NCBI GenBank assembly: GCA_916048095.2
Contig: OU696572.1
Coordinates: 5,351,362 to 5,415,361 of the forward strand
Direction of reading: 5' to 3'
DNA length: 64,000 bases
Source: Sacculina carcini
Lineage: Eukaryota > Arthropoda > Thecostraca > Sacculinidae
In this document: piece after piece, positions 31,868-42,882 of the stretch
Numbering within the stretch: the stretch's first letter is position 1
Layout: each line of letters begins with the position of its first letter
The notes under the pieces: model-generated
Databases searched by the model: none
Seen by the model: only the letters and a program-made list of their open reading frames with translations
What the model was told of the DNA's origin: nothing
Translations under genes and position numbers: made by a program

Positions 31868-32794
31868 TAATGAAACAAGATTGTGGAAGATTGTATGAGA
31901 AAATGTTATCAGTGTCGCTCAATTGACGGATCAGATCCCGCACCGGTCCAACATGAAACCGGCGAGTTGACTGTAAACAAAAACTGGACACGATTAGCTG
32001 TGCACATAACACACTACAACAATGAATTTTATTTGACAATCGTTTATTCTGGGCCTAGTCGTTTTGCCATATGACGGCGGGTGATGTCTGAGAATGACAA
32101 GGAAGTCTCAAGGGTACTGGATGAATTGTTTCGTTAGAGACAACCGCCATCAGAGCTCTTGTTCGATAACAGCGCAACGTTTCATTCCTACTGTATCGCC
32201 GAATTGTGCTCCGAGTGGAAAGTGAATCGTATATTTCGTGCTGCTTACCGAGCGTCCGGCAATGAAATTGTCGAAAGGTACCACCGTACCATCAAACACA
32301 TGGCAGCGCGTATGGGAAAGTTACCGCTGAATGTTGTTTTTTATTATAATTTGTATCCGAGGGATGCAAGATCAGCGGTCTCACCGAGTAGTTCGTTGTT
32401 CACTTACGGCTGGCGGAACCCCCGCGTGGAACCTGATATCGTTGAGAGCCGGAGCTCTCCGAAATTTCGACTCGGTGAATTTGTTCTAGTGAAACCGCCT
32501 AATTGCCGGTGTACGTCACGTTGGTCACCGGGTCGGTTGACAGGCATCACGTCGCGCAACAATGTCGACGGAGTGTCTCGTCATATCCTCGACATTCGTC
32601 GTATTGATAGTGAGGCTGAAGATGAGAGCCTGAATGACAGCAATAGTGCACGACCTACTTGCGAACCACAGGACAGACGTGAAATGGAGAATAGCAGCGA
32701 CGATGACCAATATGTTGATTTCATCGATCCAGGTCCGAGGAGGTCTGGTCGTGTACGTCGAACATCGGTGTGGTTGGAAGACTATATTCAATGA
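31868..32794 (+). pseudogene. LTR-P integrase
   Basis: Starts in the zinc site (KCYQCRSIDGSDPAP). The first core Asp is His (RLAVHITHY), while the second Asp (LLFDNSATF) and Glu (NEIVERYHRTIK) are kept. In-frame stops lie at 32072-32074 and in the LFR-stop-RQPP segment near 32135. The C-terminal tail ends RRSGRVRRTSVWLEDYIQ. It resumes where repeat R ends, so the segment between RT and the zinc site (RNase H) is lost. Confidence 0.85.
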
Positions 32795-33257
32795 GGTTTA
32801 TTGGTGTTTGATTTTCGGTAGTTGCTTTTTTCTGCGTGTACATGCTGGTGTATCAGTGTGAGTGTACAAATAAGCAGAGGCGTGAGCGCTGAACCAAGTG
32901 GTTCACGGAAGAGAGAAGAGTGCGCTATACAGTCCGCAATGCGTGTTTGCATGAACGTGGGTATGTGTGTTCTTACCTTACCTAGTTCTTACCTAGTTGA
33001 CTCCACAGGAATGAGTCAAAGACTCGTGACTCCTGCCTTCCAAGTATCATGTGTATGCATGTGTGTGTGTGTGTGACGTTTCGGCTGTGTTGGCGGATTG
33101 GCGGTAGTGTGGTTCGAATGCCTGGTGGAATTGCGTGGTCCTGTGTGTTAAAGTGTGACTGGATGAATTGTAGTTGCGAGAGTGAAGTGTTGAAGTGGTT
33201 GGTGCATGTGAACTGCGTATATTGTCCTCTTGTTTTTTTATTTTAAATACATATACA
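32792..33257 (+). repeat. LTR-P 3' LTR
   Basis: 466 bp from TGAGGTTTATTGG (its first bases form the integrase stop codon) to ...CA at 33257. It contains a GT microsatellite at 33060-33076. The right border is set by the ACTTTTG flank. Confidence 0.7.
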
Positions 33258-33320
33258 ACTTTTGTATACAGTTTTAGGTAGTTTATGAAAAAGTGATTAT
33301 TAGGTGAAAAACTAAGTTTA
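33258..33320. repeat. Right remnant of the second outer hAT-like copy
   Basis: ACTTTTGTATACAGTTTTAGGTAGTTTATGAAAAAGTGA matches the stretch at about 20837-20880, completing copy 2 on the far side of LTR-P. The right terminus is not seen. Confidence 0.65.
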
Positions 33321-33733
33321 TTAAATTGTAACGTTCCTAATGATGACCAAAGAATTATTGAGCAGTGGATTGTTGACTTCATCCCGGTGACACGCTAATG
33401 CGAAATTGCAGTCTTTGATTGTCTTTGGTTTTATTCCGATTTTTTAATTGAAACATAACTTTTGAATAGGAATGTACAAAAATCCTCGTAGTCTACTTAA
33501 ATTTAATGTTGGATGTTACCCAATGCGGTTTTCACAAATCGTAATATGCTGTGATGTTGTATATGCTAGCTTGAAGTGAGAGTTGGCATGTTGTGCTATA
33601 AAATGACTTAACAACATGCTATTAATTGTGTAAGGTTGTGATTTTTTATTCCATATTCTATCATTCAAACAATGCTTGTAGTAAATCTGTCCAAAAATTA
33701 TTGTTTTATTTTTCTGTGCATATCAACTTACAG

Positions 33734-33822
33734 CCAAGAACAAGCGGTGTCCGTTCTGCCTGGAGGGGACAGTGTGCGACAAAAACGCTCCTGGAGGACC
33801 CATATGCGTGAAGCAATTGTGA
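33734..33822 (+). CDS. Last exon of cysteine-rich modular gene, with stop codon
   Basis: Acceptor CAACTTACAG. It begins in phase 1, matching the donor at 19283. 28 whole codons then TGA at 33820-33822. It encodes KNKRCPFCLEGTVCDKNAPG then GPICVKQL, a compact four-cysteine module (C-x2-C-x5-C-x9-C). The intron before it is about 14.4 kb and contains all the nested elements from 19.7 to 33.3 kb. Confidence 0.8.
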
Positions 33823-34250
33823 AGGTTGTCAAGGAAATGACGCGGTTTTCGTGAAACATTGTCCGGAATGTCGCGCCATTTTTACGAATCATTGTTCGTT
33901 AGGTTACGTGATCTTTATCAATCATCGTCCTCGTGCTCACGTTGAAGTTCTTAACTACACAAAACTTTCTGATTTTGTAAAATACGTGAACATTTACTGC
34001 CTGATATCTTGCATTAACATTGATCGATGATCACATTGTCACACTGTATTTGCATATAACTGGTTTATGCTGGACTTTATCTACGTCCATTCAACTTGGA
34101 CTGTGGTATCAATACAAAATGAGCTGCTTCCAAAGAATGTTAAGATATACTCCAATGCTGATGTAGATGTTGTTTTTAACCTTCACATCAGCGATAATGA
34201 TTTTTTATTTGCTTATAACATCAATAAATAAATAAAGTATGTATTTAACA
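33823..34250 (+). promoter_or_regulatory. Probable 3' UTR and polyadenylation signals
   Basis: AT-rich, no open frame. Three overlapping AATAAA words occur at about 34225-34238 (CAATAAATAAATAAAG), about 400 bp after the stop codon. They are the likely 3' end of the gene. Confidence 0.6.
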
Positions 34251-34384
34251 CATCAATGTAGAAAATTTTAATGGGAATATATGTTTAATATTCGGATATA
34301 ACTCAGCTTGAAAACCCCTAGTAAACAAGTTCTAGACAAAGTTCTATTTGAACTTTTAGAGGCAAATTAGTGATTAACGTGTTC
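34251..34384. other. Intergenic sequence, nothing recognised
   Basis: Short AT-rich stretch between the gene's 3' end and the Gypsy-4 relic. Confidence 0.5.
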
Positions 34385-35380
34385 ATAACATTGCGCGGTC
34401 GTGCATTTCCGGCACTGCTTGGAGGGTCGATCGGTGAATCTGTTGACGGACCACAAGCCACAGTGTCGGCTTTCACTAGCCCAAAGGCGGCCAAATCGGA
34501 CTGTCAGCAGAGGCACTGGTCGTACATCACCGAGTATGTGTCGGATGTGCAACACATCAAGGGTGCCGACAACATGGTGGCCGACCGCCTCTCGAGCAGC
34601 GCTTGCGCCGTCAAGGCAGATGTTTACGAACTGCCAGGTATGGTTGGGTACAAGCTTATGACCCAGAGACAAGGGTTGTTGCTATCTTATTGACACCATT
34701 CAATACGTCTGGAGACCAACCGATTATGTGCGACACGGCAACACCGCATCCCAGACCATTTTTGCCAAAAAGTGTCGAATATCGGTCTTTGCACAAAGGT
34801 ACCGTCTGTGCCATCCAGGCACAGCGACCAGTGTAAAATGATCAAGTCTGGCCGAATATGGAGGCGGATATATAAACATGGGTGCACAATTGTGCCGCAT
34901 GTCAACAGGCAAAAATATCACCGTTACGTCGCCGCTGGCCGACTTTACTGTATCAAGTGCGCGCTTTGAATCCGTCCACCTGGACATCGTGGGGCTATTA
35001 CCGCCGGCCACCTCGCGGTAATGGCCCCACGATGCCCATTTGCCACGCCATACATATATGTCCTAACGTACATTGACCGCGCCAGTCGCTCGCCAGAAGC
35101 GATACCGTTGACTGGTATCACCGCCTCGTCCGTCACCGAAGCTTTTTTCACTGGGTGTCGTGGTTCGGAGTGCCACTGCGTGTGGTTACCGACCGCGGTA
35201 GCCGGTTCGAATCTGAATGGCTTCGCGAGCTGTCACAGAGAGTGGGAGTCTACGGAATAAGAAATACTGCATACACCCACAATCTAACGGACTCCTGGAG
35301 CGGCTTCATCGCGTGTTCAAGAGCGCCATCATGGCCCGTTGTCAGTGCCGGCTCTCGGCGCTGCCTGTAGTGGTGCTGGA
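34385..35380 (+). pseudogene. Gypsy-4 relic: RNase H and integrase
   Basis: Many frame changes. RNase H is recognisable by HFRHCLEGRSVNLLTDHKPQ and, in another frame, HIKGADNMVADRLSS. Integrase follows: CAACQQAKIS, RFESVHLDIVGLLPP (first Asp), YIDRASRSPEAIPLTGI, WFGVPLRVVTDRGSRFES (second Asp) and LLERLHRVFKSAIMA (Glu). It resembles the integrase of the Gypsy-3 copies. No LTRs found. Confidence 0.8.
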
Positions 35381-35405
35381 CGCTCTCGGCGCTGCCTGTA
35401 GTGAT
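35346..35405. repeat. Tandem duplication of ~30 bp
   Basis: GCTCTCGGCGCTGCCTGTAG occurs twice in direct succession within the integrase relic. Confidence 0.85.
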
Positions 35406-36061
35406 CCCATGCTTGTGTTGGACTGTTTGTGCAGTACATGGGCCATTTTTAATGATTGCTGGATGAATTATTTGGATGTGCGTATTCCTTGCTGTGTGTG
35501 TATGTGTGTGTGTGAGTTGTGTGCATGTATGCCTGTTGTTGTGGTATGGCTGTATATCTACGTATGATTCACTTTTTTGTATGCTTGTATTTGATTGGAG
35601 AGTGCGTGCGTGCTATTTTTGTGTGTGGACGCGTACCTGTGTGTATGTGTGTGATATTATGTGACTGTATAATACGCGTATTGATTTGTTTGTGATTTTG
35701 TTTAGTTTTTTCAGATTATCCTTGTACTGCAGGATCAGTCATTTCTATTGTGGACCGACGTGTGCGTCCTCACCGGCTCACTCCGTTCTTGGTGACGCAA
35801 TGTGATATTTTTTTCTACTCCTTGTGATATCGCATTTTGTCCTTCTCGGCTGTTATCATTTTAATTATTGCCTCGCAGTGTGCTATGTGTGTAACTCCTT
35901 TGTGTAAACTCTCGTATGTTTATTACTTAAGTTTATTGAGTCATAATGTATTTCCGTGTGTTCCGACGTACTTTCGTGTCATTTTGTCGCAGTGTATTGT
36001 GATTGAATCGTGCTTTTGAACGTGTTGGATGTGTGGTGTATCATGTTTTGCATTGTTTGTA

Positions 36062-36138
<77 letters not shown>

Positions 36139-36480
36139 GTATATATATATATGTGTGTGTGTGTGCGTATGTGTGTGTGCGTATGTGTGTGTGTGTGTGA
36201 AATCTTCTGTGCTGGTGCGTATGTGAGTGTGTGTGTTCCTCTGCATGCATATATGGCTTGCACTGCCCGACGCGTGCATTCCAAGAAAGATGCAGCGCAA
36301 CCTAGCAGTGCTTGCAGCGTCAGTTGGCAGATCTGATGACATGCATGATATCAGATGTCATGTATGACTGATTGACTCAGTGGTTGGTGTGAGAAGTGTG
36401 ATCGGTGTGATTGAACGTGTCTGCATTGTTGTGTGTGTATTACTTCGTGTTATATATTTGTCTTCAATATAGTGTCCATA
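35406..36480. repeat. GT-rich intergenic region with (TA)n at 36067-36150
   Basis: Long GT-rich stretch with a TA microsatellite of about 65 bp that grades into GTATGTGTGTGT. Frames through it are low-complexity artefacts. Possibly a worn LTR, unproven. Confidence 0.75.
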
Positions 36481-36834
36481 GTCAGTGAGATGTTACCATT
36501 CGCGGAGTAATCCCACATATGAATGAACGGTGTACCTTGTCTGATTGGGTAAGTGTATGAATGATGCGTATGTGTGTTCTACTGTATGCATTAGGTGCAT
36601 GAATGTTCTGCGATTGTGATCTGAGTTTATTTTGCCGTGAATGTGTGTGAATATGTGTTACCAGTGTTATATGTGTAATTCCATGTACCCGGAATGTTGA
36701 TGGGATTCCTATGTTTAGAACGATTTTGTGTGCCCTTTTCTTGTGGTACTGTATCACACTTCATTTGCCGTTCCGTACATATGCGATCATTATCGAGCCT
36801 CATTTATAGATTTACCCGTTTTTTTTTTGTTCTG
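36481..36834. other. Intergenic sequence, nothing recognised
   Basis: GT/T-rich without recognised feature; poly-T just before repeat R. Confidence 0.45.
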
Positions 36835-37620
36835 GGTTTTTTAGAATTAGCCCCAATTGTCATTGGATGTTGGGTTTTAGTACATAGAAACGAGCTTAAT
36901 TGACGTTTTGTACATCTTTACGTGTCATATTTCAAAGATAATCTGATAATAGTATAAAAAACAAAAATATGTATCAATAAATACCTCAGGAGACAGTTTG
37001 AAAGTGCATCCGGGTCTGATGGTGTAGGTTTTTTTCATTGAGAAAACCCATGTTTTTTAAGATGGTTTTAATTATATGGATATTTGAAATAATTTGTCAG
37101 AAGAATGAAACAAATTCATTGAGTAATCATGTGTTTTTTTAAAGAAACAATTTTTTATGAAAAAATACAATAATGTTTTTCAAATTGGTTTTAAATTCGT
37201 TTTATTAATGTACTGATTCAGAAAATGTTGACAGCAGAACAAGACAAGTTAATTGGTTGGTCAAGTATTTTTTTGACAAACGGTTATTTAAACTAACGCT
37301 TTTTAATGAAACAATCATTTCTATAAAAGTATCTATGTAAGATAGATTTGATTAATGTGCGTTCAAATAAATTTTGTATACCAAGTAGCCTGCTGGTATA
37401 AGCGGTTGGTTAAGCCACTTGATTTAAACTGTTTTTTTAAACCATGGTTTTTTCTAAACGGTTTTCGTAGATGTAGAGATTTAGAAATAATTGGCGGCAG
37501 ATCAAGGAAAATTGAACCAAATTAATCGGTTTTTTATTAGTAACCTGTTTTAGAACTGTTTTTATGGATGATGGTTTCTTTGATGTAGTTATTTGTGTTC
37601 AAATACCTTTTTGTACATTA
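36835..37620. mobile_element. Dispersed repeat R (copy 2, uninterrupted)
   Basis: Aligns with both halves of copy 1 (27020-27293 and 31664-31860). Across the LTR-M insertion point it reads TTGTCAGAAGAATGAAACAA without insertion. It continues to about 37620 with further poly-T/AAACCG words absent from copy 1. No coding region. Confidence 0.75.
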
Positions 37621-38489
37621 AATATATTTCCTCAGTCGTTTTTTTTCTACACGAAAATATTGCGCGTCTTTCTGGTCAGGATTGTCAGTCTGACTAATGC
37701 GACCCGCTTTTATTCGCAGTCTCATTAGGGACACTAAGTTTGTGTGCATATGTAGCGCGGCATTGCGCGAATAGTGACTGCCTAGCCCGGACGTACTCAC
37801 TGCAATCGCAAGAGCCCCAAAGGGGGCGCGCGAGAAACAGCGTAAGCCGCGAGTATTCGGGGTCTCCACCCGGACGTTCCTGCTGTTCCCGCACGCGACA
37901 AAAGGGCCACGAAAGGCGTACGGGAAGCAGCGAAGCGCCGCTACTAGTTGCGCTGCCGAGCGACCGGTTTGCTCGGCAGAAAGGCCAAGCCACCTTTGGT
38001 CCAGAGAGAGAGGACCCAAGGATGGGAGCACGAAATATCCGACAAGGAGAGGAACGTGAGGGCCCCGTGCTGTGCATTTGTGCATTTATTGGTGTGGGAA
38101 ACACCAGCGTAAACCAGCACCCACTGACCGGATAGGTGGAGATGTTTCGACAATCACTAACTCACGACGGAGTACTCAGAGTATGTTCACCTTCGAACAA
38201 TGCGATGATAAATGTTGGCAGGGATGCCGAAGTAACCCCTGCGCTACTCACATTTTGGCCCGACACATAACTACACAAGACCCGATAAAAACTTATACAG
38301 GTGATACAGCAATGTCCCAGCAAAACATGTGAGACAACATTAAAACAGTTTGCAGTGATAATTACAACAGTTACACCGGCGCAAGACATGATATACATAT
38401 TAAACAACAAAAACAAACAATGTATGTGTACGCATATCGCACCGCCACCTATCGGCAAAACACTCGTCACATGTCCGGATGCCGCTACA
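37621..38489 (-). repeat. Putative 3' LTR of Gypsy-3 copy A
   Basis: Begins on the minus strand with TGTAGCGGC directly after a G-rich purine tract (38490-38500, ACGGGGGGTAG). The far border is uncertain. GC-rich core at 37740-38140 with overlapping open frames on both strands that resemble nothing. No second LTR copy was found in the window. Confidence 0.5.
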
Positions 38490-38502
38490 CTACCCCCCGT
38501 CA

Positions 38503-38940
38503 GAGTCTAACATGAATGAGACTCGATAGCGCGCTGGCAGTCGGACTTCTCTCACCGAGCGTCTGCGGAGGATTGACCGAGGCGATGTGACAGAAGCGGT
38601 AGCCGGCGTGTGTGGGTGAGATATTCTGGATGTCGGAGCTGGAACACGTTGTCGCCGCGGCAGCGGTGAATGTGTTGAGCCGATACGGTTGCTCCGCAAG
38701 AACAGTCGAGGCCCTTGGGACGGAAGTGACGTGCTTGGTGGCAGTGGATAGTGTGTTGTCGGTGTTGTCTGTGTCAACGCAGGGGTGTCGCTCTCCTCGA
38801 TGATCGTAGGCTTGACCCGGTTGAGGGAGATGACGTCATCGCCTGAAATGCGCCGAATGGTGATGGTCTTGGGCGTACGTGAAGCGACGTGGAATGGGCC
38901 GTCATAGGGCGCGTTGAGTGGCGAGTGGTGTCCTCCGTGG
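38503..38940 (-). pseudogene. Gypsy-3 A integrase C-terminal tail
   Basis: The minus strand reads HSPLNAPYDGPFHVASRTPK, then RISGDDVISLNRVKPTIIEE, the SH3-like end of Gypsy integrases, followed by a Ser/Arg/Pro-rich tail and a stop beside the purine tract. Present only in copy A. Confidence 0.8.
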
Positions 38941-38945
38941 CGAAC

Positions 38946-40112
38946 AACAACAACAACATATATTTAATAAAGCGCACGATAAAATGCAAAGGCTCGAAAA
39001 ACATGATAAAAGATTAAAGCTAGCGGAAAAAACAAAAGTTAAACAGCACGCACAAGGAAAGACATACCGTGCACAACATGAGAAAAACCAGAACAATCAG
39101 ACGTAACAACATAAAAAACAGCAGAGTACAAGAAACGCATTTATTCAGAAGAAGAAGCAAGAAGATGTGTATGGAGAGCAGATGAAAAGGAAGCAAAGAA
39201 ACTAATTTGATGAAGCTGAGGAGGTAGAGAGTTTTAGAGGCGAGGAGCAGAAAAGTAGAAGGACTTGGCCGACCAGGTGGACTCGTTGATGGCGGGAGGG
39301 CAGAAGAGTGGGACAGGGTATCGAGATGAGGGTCGTACTGTAGGTTACAGGAGTTCACGTAGGTAAGATGGGCAAGATGGAGACTTGATTATTTTGAAAA
39401 CTAAACAGCAAATTTTGTAGCGAATTCTGAGGGGAGCAGGGAGCCAGCCAAGTTGACGGATGTAAGAGGAGGTCGGCGTTCTTGGAGGAAGTCTCAGAAC
39501 AAAGCGGCATGAAAGATTAATGACAGATTGAAGTTGGCGCATCGTCTTGAAAGGCAAGTGAAGAAATAACGAATCACAGTAGTCCAGACGAGAGAAGATA
39601 TAGGCGTTAACGAGAAGAATTGCAGATGATTAATCGATGAGAGACCGGATCGGAAAAAAATTTCGTAGAACAAAGCGACAAGAGCGAGTGATGAGTGAAA
39701 AATTTCGGGTGAAAGAGAGTGTGGCGTCAAATACTACACCCAAGTTCCGAATGTGTGAGGCGAGTGATAAATTGAGAGTTGGAGGAGTAAGCCTGGGGGG
39801 ATGAAAGTCCATGAACTCAGTCTTGTTCGGGTTCAAAAGGAGCCGCCTTTATGAGGCCCAAAATGAGATGTGCGAGATTAGGTAATGAACAAGAGAGGAA
39901 GACGTATGTGAGATAGGGAAGTATAATTGCACCTCATCAGCATAAATATGAAAGGAGAGAGGATAAGAACGAAGAAGAGGGCAAAGTGAAGATACATACA
40001 GGTTGAACAAGAGATGACCAAGGAGAGAGCCTTGTGGAACACCAGAAGTCATAATTACAGAATCATATAGTGCGGAGTTAAAGCGAACAGAGTAGGAACG
40101 GTTACTGAGATA
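38946..40112 (-). mobile_element. L2/CR1-type LINE, 5'-truncated, with target site duplication
   Basis: Minus-strand LINE: SNRSYSVRFNSALYDSVIMT at the truncated 5' end, SGVPQGSLLGHLLFNLYVSS, FHIYADEVQLYFP (catalytic YADD is YADE here), NPNKTEFMDFH, HIRNLGVVFDATLSF, LQSVINLSCRFVLRLP and a (GTT)n tail at 38946-38962. CGAAC flanks it at 38941-38945 and 40113-40117. In-frame stops are present, including one after HISFWAS shared by all copies. Confidence 0.88.
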
Positions 40113-40117
40113 CGAAC

Positions 40118-40862
40118 AATGACATGTGTCCAGGCCACGCGGTATGTAGGAGCTCCGATGAGTCAGTCGAGGTGGAACCGGCCTTAGGCGGCTCAGAGTG
40201 CGCCGCAGGACCTCAGCATACGATGCTGATGGCAAGTGTGTGCTATTGCCTTGTGCCGATGTCACCATCTCACCGGGTAGTCTGAGAGGCGCTCCGTACA
40301 CTAGCTCGGCCGGCGACGTTTGCAGATCGGCTTTGACGCTCGTGCGTATACCGAGAAGGACCGCGGGCAGCGTGCTCGTCCACTTGGTGTTTTGATGCGC
40401 ACAGAGGCCCGCCTTGAGCTGCCGGTGAAAGCGCTCGACTAGACCGTTGCTGGCCGGATGGTAGCTGGTCTTAGTGGAGTGTTTGCAACCCAAGACGTCG
40501 CAGAGTTGTCGCCATTATGCGCTGATGAACTGCGTTCCTCTGTCGGTTGTGACGATATCCGGCACTCCGAAACGCGCGATCCAGCTGGAGACGAAAGCGT
40601 CGCACACTGTTTCGGCTCGAACATCGGGTATCGGTGTCGCTTTTGCCCATCTGGTGTAACGACATATACATGTGAACATGTACATGTTACCATTCGATGG
40701 CGGCAACGGACCCACGATGTCGGCATACACATGCTGGAAACGCTCGCTCGGCAGTTTGAACTCGGCTGTCGGAGTGCGGGTATGCCTGTGCACCTTCAAC
40801 CTCTGACAGGGTATGCACGCTCGTGTCCATCGTGCGATGTCATGGTGCATGTCTGGCCACAC
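40118..40862 (-). pseudogene. Gypsy-3 A integrase core
   Basis: [20 protein letters not shown] (zinc Cys pair), [15 protein letters not shown] (Asp), [13 protein letters not shown] (Asp), stop TAA, then in frame SYHPASNGLVERFHRQLKAG (Glu). The stop after HP..TLR (near 40860) separates it from RNase H. A shift of frame occurs near 40500. Confidence 0.88.
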
Positions 40863-41586
40863 TCAGCGGAGCGTGATGAGATCACGTGTCGCTCGAACAC
40901 CGGGGTGTGAGATGTTGTGCCAGAGATCAAAGCATCGACGCCGTAGTGCAGTTGGTATCACTGGGCGTGACCTCCCCGTCGACTCATCGCAGAACACTTT
41001 TGCACCGCTGGCCAGCTTAATGTGGCGGAGCTGCAGCGAGTGCGGCTGGTCAACAAATGCCGTTAGTTCAGGGTCAGCCTGCTGCGCGTCTGCCAGAGCG
41101 TCGAAGTCGTGCAGCGGCGGGTGCGGAACTTGCAGCATGTTGATGACGCGAGGCAAAGTGTCGGCGACAACATTCTCGGCTCCAGGCACATCGGTAGTAA
41201 ATTGGGCGACAAAGTCGAGGTGACAAACTTCACAGGGCGAGTAGAGATCAGATGGTGAGTTGACCGCTCCCACCAGTGGTCGGTGGTCCGTGAAGACGAT
41301 TATATGCCGGCCCTCCACAGTGTAGCGGAGCCTGCGGATGGCCAGGTACACCGCAAGCAGCTCGCGACCGAAGGCGCTGTAACGGCGTTCAGCAGGGCGC
41401 AGTGCTTTGGAGAAAAAGCACAGTGGCTGTCATTGCTGGTCGACGAACTGCTGCAGAAAGGCGCCGACGGCTGTGTCTGAGGCATCAGCCTGGAGACTGA
41501 TGGGATTCCCGTCAAGGAGGCTCCTTGACGGGGTGAGCCGGGCGAACAGCGTTGGCCATCTGCAGTTTCGCTGCGGAGAATGCGTC
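40863..41586 (-). pseudogene. Gypsy-3 A RNase H
   Basis: LQADASDTAVGAFLQQF (first Asp), then a TGA where Trp is usual, FFSKALRPAERRYSAFGREL (Glu), HIIVFTDHRPLVGAV (Asp) and AENVVADTLPR. Its start is disturbed by a 25-nt perfect palindrome at 41508-41532. Confidence 0.87.
41508..41532. repeat. 25-nt perfect palindrome inside RNase H (also 47088-47112 and 51434-51458)
   Basis: CCCGTCAAGGAG, a central G, then CTCCTTGACGGG. Present at the same place in all three Gypsy-3 copies and coincident with a break of the reading frame. Confidence 0.85.
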
Positions 41587-42882
41587 TTATGCTTGAGTCA
41601 TCCACTTGACCGGCGGACGAGACCGCTTTCCTGCCGGAACGAGCAGTGCATGCAGCGGCTGGAGTTGAGATGCAGCTGCTGGCAGAAACCGGTGGTAGAA
41701 CGCCAGCATGCCGAGGAAGCGGCGTAGCTGGGCTTGCGTCTGCGGCATAGGGATAGACACGATGTCCTGTGTCTTTTCCGGGAGTGGCCCGATACCGTCG
41801 ACAGAGAGGCGATGCCCAAGGAAAGACACGGCGGAAGCGGTGTAGTTGCTTTTCCGGGGGTTGATGACCACACCGTACTTTTGCAGCCGTTCGAGGACTG
41901 CCTTCACGTCACGCTCATGCTCAGCGATGGATGGGCTGTCGATGAGGATGTCATCGATGTAAGCGTAGACGTGAGGCTGCCCGCGGAGCACCTCGTCGAT
42001 GAAGCGCTGCATCGTCTGCGCCGCGTTCCGCAAACCAAAAGGCATGCGTGTCGCCTCGTACAAGCCGAATGGCGTCGTCACGGTAGTCTTCGGTATGTCC
42101 GCTGGCTACACAGGGATCTGGTTATATGCACGCACCAGATCGAGGGTGGTGAAAACCGTGCATCAAGCAGGGTCACTGACGAAGTCCTGCAGGTACGGAA
42201 TCGAGTACTTGTCAGTAGCTGTGCTGGCATTGAGCGCACGGTAGTCGCCGCATGGTCTCCACTCGCCCGGCTCTTGCTTCGGCACCATGTGCAGCGGTGC
42301 TGCCCAGCTGCTACTCGACGGCCGCATCACGCCTAGCCTCTGCATCTCAGCAAATGCTGTTTTGGCAATGGCGAGGCGGTCCGGAGGCAGGCGCCGGGGG
42401 CGAGAGAATTTTGGCGGGCCGCTGGTCTCGATGTGATGAGTTACCGTATGGCGGAGCGGAAACGGCTCGCTCGGCGGGCGAACGACGCCAGGGAACTGCT
42501 GGATGAGCGTCTGGAAGCGTTCAGGAGGCTCGATGAGGCACCGGATTCCCGATGAAAATTCAGAGCACTCCGCGCCGCGAGCGCGGACACGCCCGCTGGC
42601 GTCGCACAGCTCGCGCTTGTGGACATCCACTGTCAGCCGGTGGAGCGCAAGCAGGTCAGCACCAATGATGTTGAACGGCACATCAGCGACGATGAACGTC
42701 CAGCTCATCGGAGAACCCTCGCCGAATGACACCGTGATGTTTCGAGTGCCATGTACGTCGACGAGAGTGCCGTTGGCGTCCAGCAATTTTGCGGTTGACT
42801 CGAAGAGTGGTCGAGCAGGAGAGTGGTCGAGCAGGTCCGACACATTGTGTTGGACAACGTGCTCGTTGCGATTGCCGCGCAT
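41587..42882 (-). pseudogene. Gypsy-3 A protease remnant and reverse transcriptase
   Basis: ATG at 42882. The N-terminal part is the protease after its catalytic site (LDANGTLVDVHGTRN, then FIVADVPFNIIGADLLALHR). RT has KFSRPRRLPPDRL, MVPKQEPGEWRPCGDYRALN, a TGA at 42163, TTLDLVRAYNQIPV (Asp), a TAG, TPFGLYEATRMPFGLRNAAQ, VYAYIDDILID (catalytic box near 41955) and FLGHRLSVDGI. The frame is the same throughout. Confidence 0.9.

Larger units (their letters stand above)
25544..33257 (+). mobile_element. LTR-P: plus-strand LTR retrotransposon, heavily interrupted
   Basis: A partial 5' LTR (25544-25620) matches the start of the 3' LTR (32792-33257). Between them, in order, are protease, RT, then 4.9 kb of inserted repeats, then integrase. 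ACTTTTG flanks both outer ends (25537-25543 and 33258-33264). Joining those flanks gives the CAACTTTTG(T)..CAGTTTT.GG sequence seen uninterrupted at about 20840 in the paralogous hAT-like copy. Gag and RNase H are missing. Confidence 0.78.
38490..42882 (-). mobile_element. Gypsy-3 copy A with LINE inserted in integrase
   Basis: Minus-strand Ty3/Gypsy pol with order protease remnant, RT, RNase H, integrase, interrupted by the LINE at 38946-40112, then the integrase tail. Gag and the protease catalytic segment are missing. Copies B (45685-47665, minus) and C (50084-52861, plus) share its stops. Confidence 0.9.

Noticed and set aside
36010..36336. Tyr-Ile and Cys-Val rich open frames over TA/GT repeats (also near 43.6, 49.3, 11.9 and 4.7 kb)
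   Set aside because: Low-complexity translation of microsatellites.
37618..38135. Overlapping open frames on both strands in GC-rich DNA
   Set aside because: No similarity to known domains, and position next to the purine tract fits an LTR.
40458..40910. Open frames antisense to Gypsy-3 (and their copies near 46038 and 52508)
   Set aside because: They mirror GC-rich integrase codons, show no domain, and are explained by the coding strand.
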